Positions 7,061-7,196 of a stretch of 7,196 nucleotides of DNA are shown one piece after another. The notes beneath the pieces were generated by a model, which saw only the letters and a program-made list of their open reading frames with translations, had not been told where the DNA came from and made no database searches. Within the stretch, counting starts at the first letter, position 1; each line of letters opens with the position of its first letter. The translations under genes and the position numbers were made by a program. Source of the DNA: CAZHOV01 sp964534315 (GTDB taxonomy: Bacteria > Bacteroidota > Bacteroidia > Chitinophagales > Saprospiraceae). The stretch covers positions 1 through 7,196 of the forward strand of contig CAZHOV010000225.1 in NCBI GenBank assembly GCA_964534315.1, written 5' to 3'.

Positions 7061-7153
7061 GGAGGGTGCTCATAACACCTTTGGTGGTACGAGCCACCAA
7101 ACTTTCTTCTTTTAGAGGATGACTTGAAGACTTATGAGACACCCTCTTCAGGA
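7055..7153. repeat. Long imperfect inverted repeat enclosing the terminator hairpin
   Basis: The left arm (7055-7075) and right arm (7132-7153) are complementary over 21 pairs with one mismatch (G7061 against T7147, a G-U pair in RNA) and one bulged A (7139). The left arm covers the last serine codon and TGA stop of the exported thioredoxin-like gene. The arms are 56 nt apart and enclose the 8-bp terminator hairpin. No T-run follows the right arm, which is followed by seven A residues. It may be an mRNA 3-prime structure seen only in read-through transcripts, a cruciform, or a small palindromic repeat element. Confidence 0.7.
7080..7113 (+). terminator. Rho-independent terminator of the exported thioredoxin-like gene
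   Basis: A perfect 8-bp stem TTTGGTGG (7080-7087) and CCACCAAA (7094-7101) closes a 6-nt loop TACGAG. It is followed by a pyrimidine-rich, mostly T tract (7102-7113), 20 nt after the TGA. The stem is moderately G/C-rich and the T tract is interrupted by C residues, so termination may be partial. Confidence 0.7.
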
Positions 7154-7161
7154 AAAAAACA

Positions 7162-7196
7162 CATTCCCATTGCTCATTCCCCATTCCCCATTCCCC
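7162..7196. repeat. CATTCCC heptamer tandem repeat, truncated at the window end
   Basis: One CATTCCC at 7162-7168 is followed by ATTGCT and then by three consecutive copies (7175-7181, 7182-7188, 7189-7195) plus the first base of a fourth. The period is 7 nt. The array reaches the last base, so its full length is not visible. Confidence 0.8.

Noticed and set aside
7055..7153. Reading the inverted repeat as terminal repeats of an insertion sequence
   Set aside because: The interior is only 56 nt with no coding capacity, and the flanks show no convincing target-site duplication beyond a few A residues; kept as a structural repeat.
7162..7196. Heptamer array as a CRISPR
   Set aside because: The units are 7 nt and contiguous with no spacers.

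Overview
The window looks like chromosomal DNA of a Bacteroidota bacterium, possibly a Saprospiria/Lewinella-type lineage (the class is inference only). Three things point there. PurM is of the long, roughly 389-residue form with a RYNLRG-like start (here YHQRGVS) that I associate with Bacteroides and its relatives. The large exported protein joins DUF4369-like material to a TlpA-type thioredoxin domain, an architecture typical of the phylum. Most starts lack a convincing Shine-Dalgarno, while intergenic regions carry Bacteroidota-type promoter boxes (TTTG/TTG, about 20 nt, TAnnTTTG).

Layout. 1-163: non-coding leader with a candidate promoter. 164-1579 (+): helical, TPR-like cytoplasmic protein of unknown function. 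1586-2704 (-): stand-alone BioD-like P-loop NTPase with a DRTGG-type C-terminal half (like the regulatory N-terminus of long phosphotransacetylases), convergent with the first gene across only 6 bp. 2705-2890: divergent control region with overlapping candidate promoters on both strands and an imperfect palindrome. 2891-4060 (+): purM, de novo purine synthesis. 4061-4204: spacer with a candidate promoter. 4205-7060 (+): 951-residue exported thioredoxin-fold protein with an internally duplicated module, one copy interrupted by an SH3b-like domain. 7061-7196: a terminator hairpin nested inside a long inverted repeat whose left arm covers the last gene's stop codon, then the start of a CATTCCC heptamer tandem repeat that runs off the window.

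The four genes do not form an obvious pathway. purM is a housekeeping purine gene. The P-loop/DRTGG protein could be a metabolic sensor. The exported thioredoxin-like protein would act in the envelope. I see no defence system, phage, transposase, tRNA, rRNA or CRISPR array. The most unusual items are the duplicated, SH3b-interrupted TlpA-type protein and the nested inverted repeat plus heptamer array at the right end.
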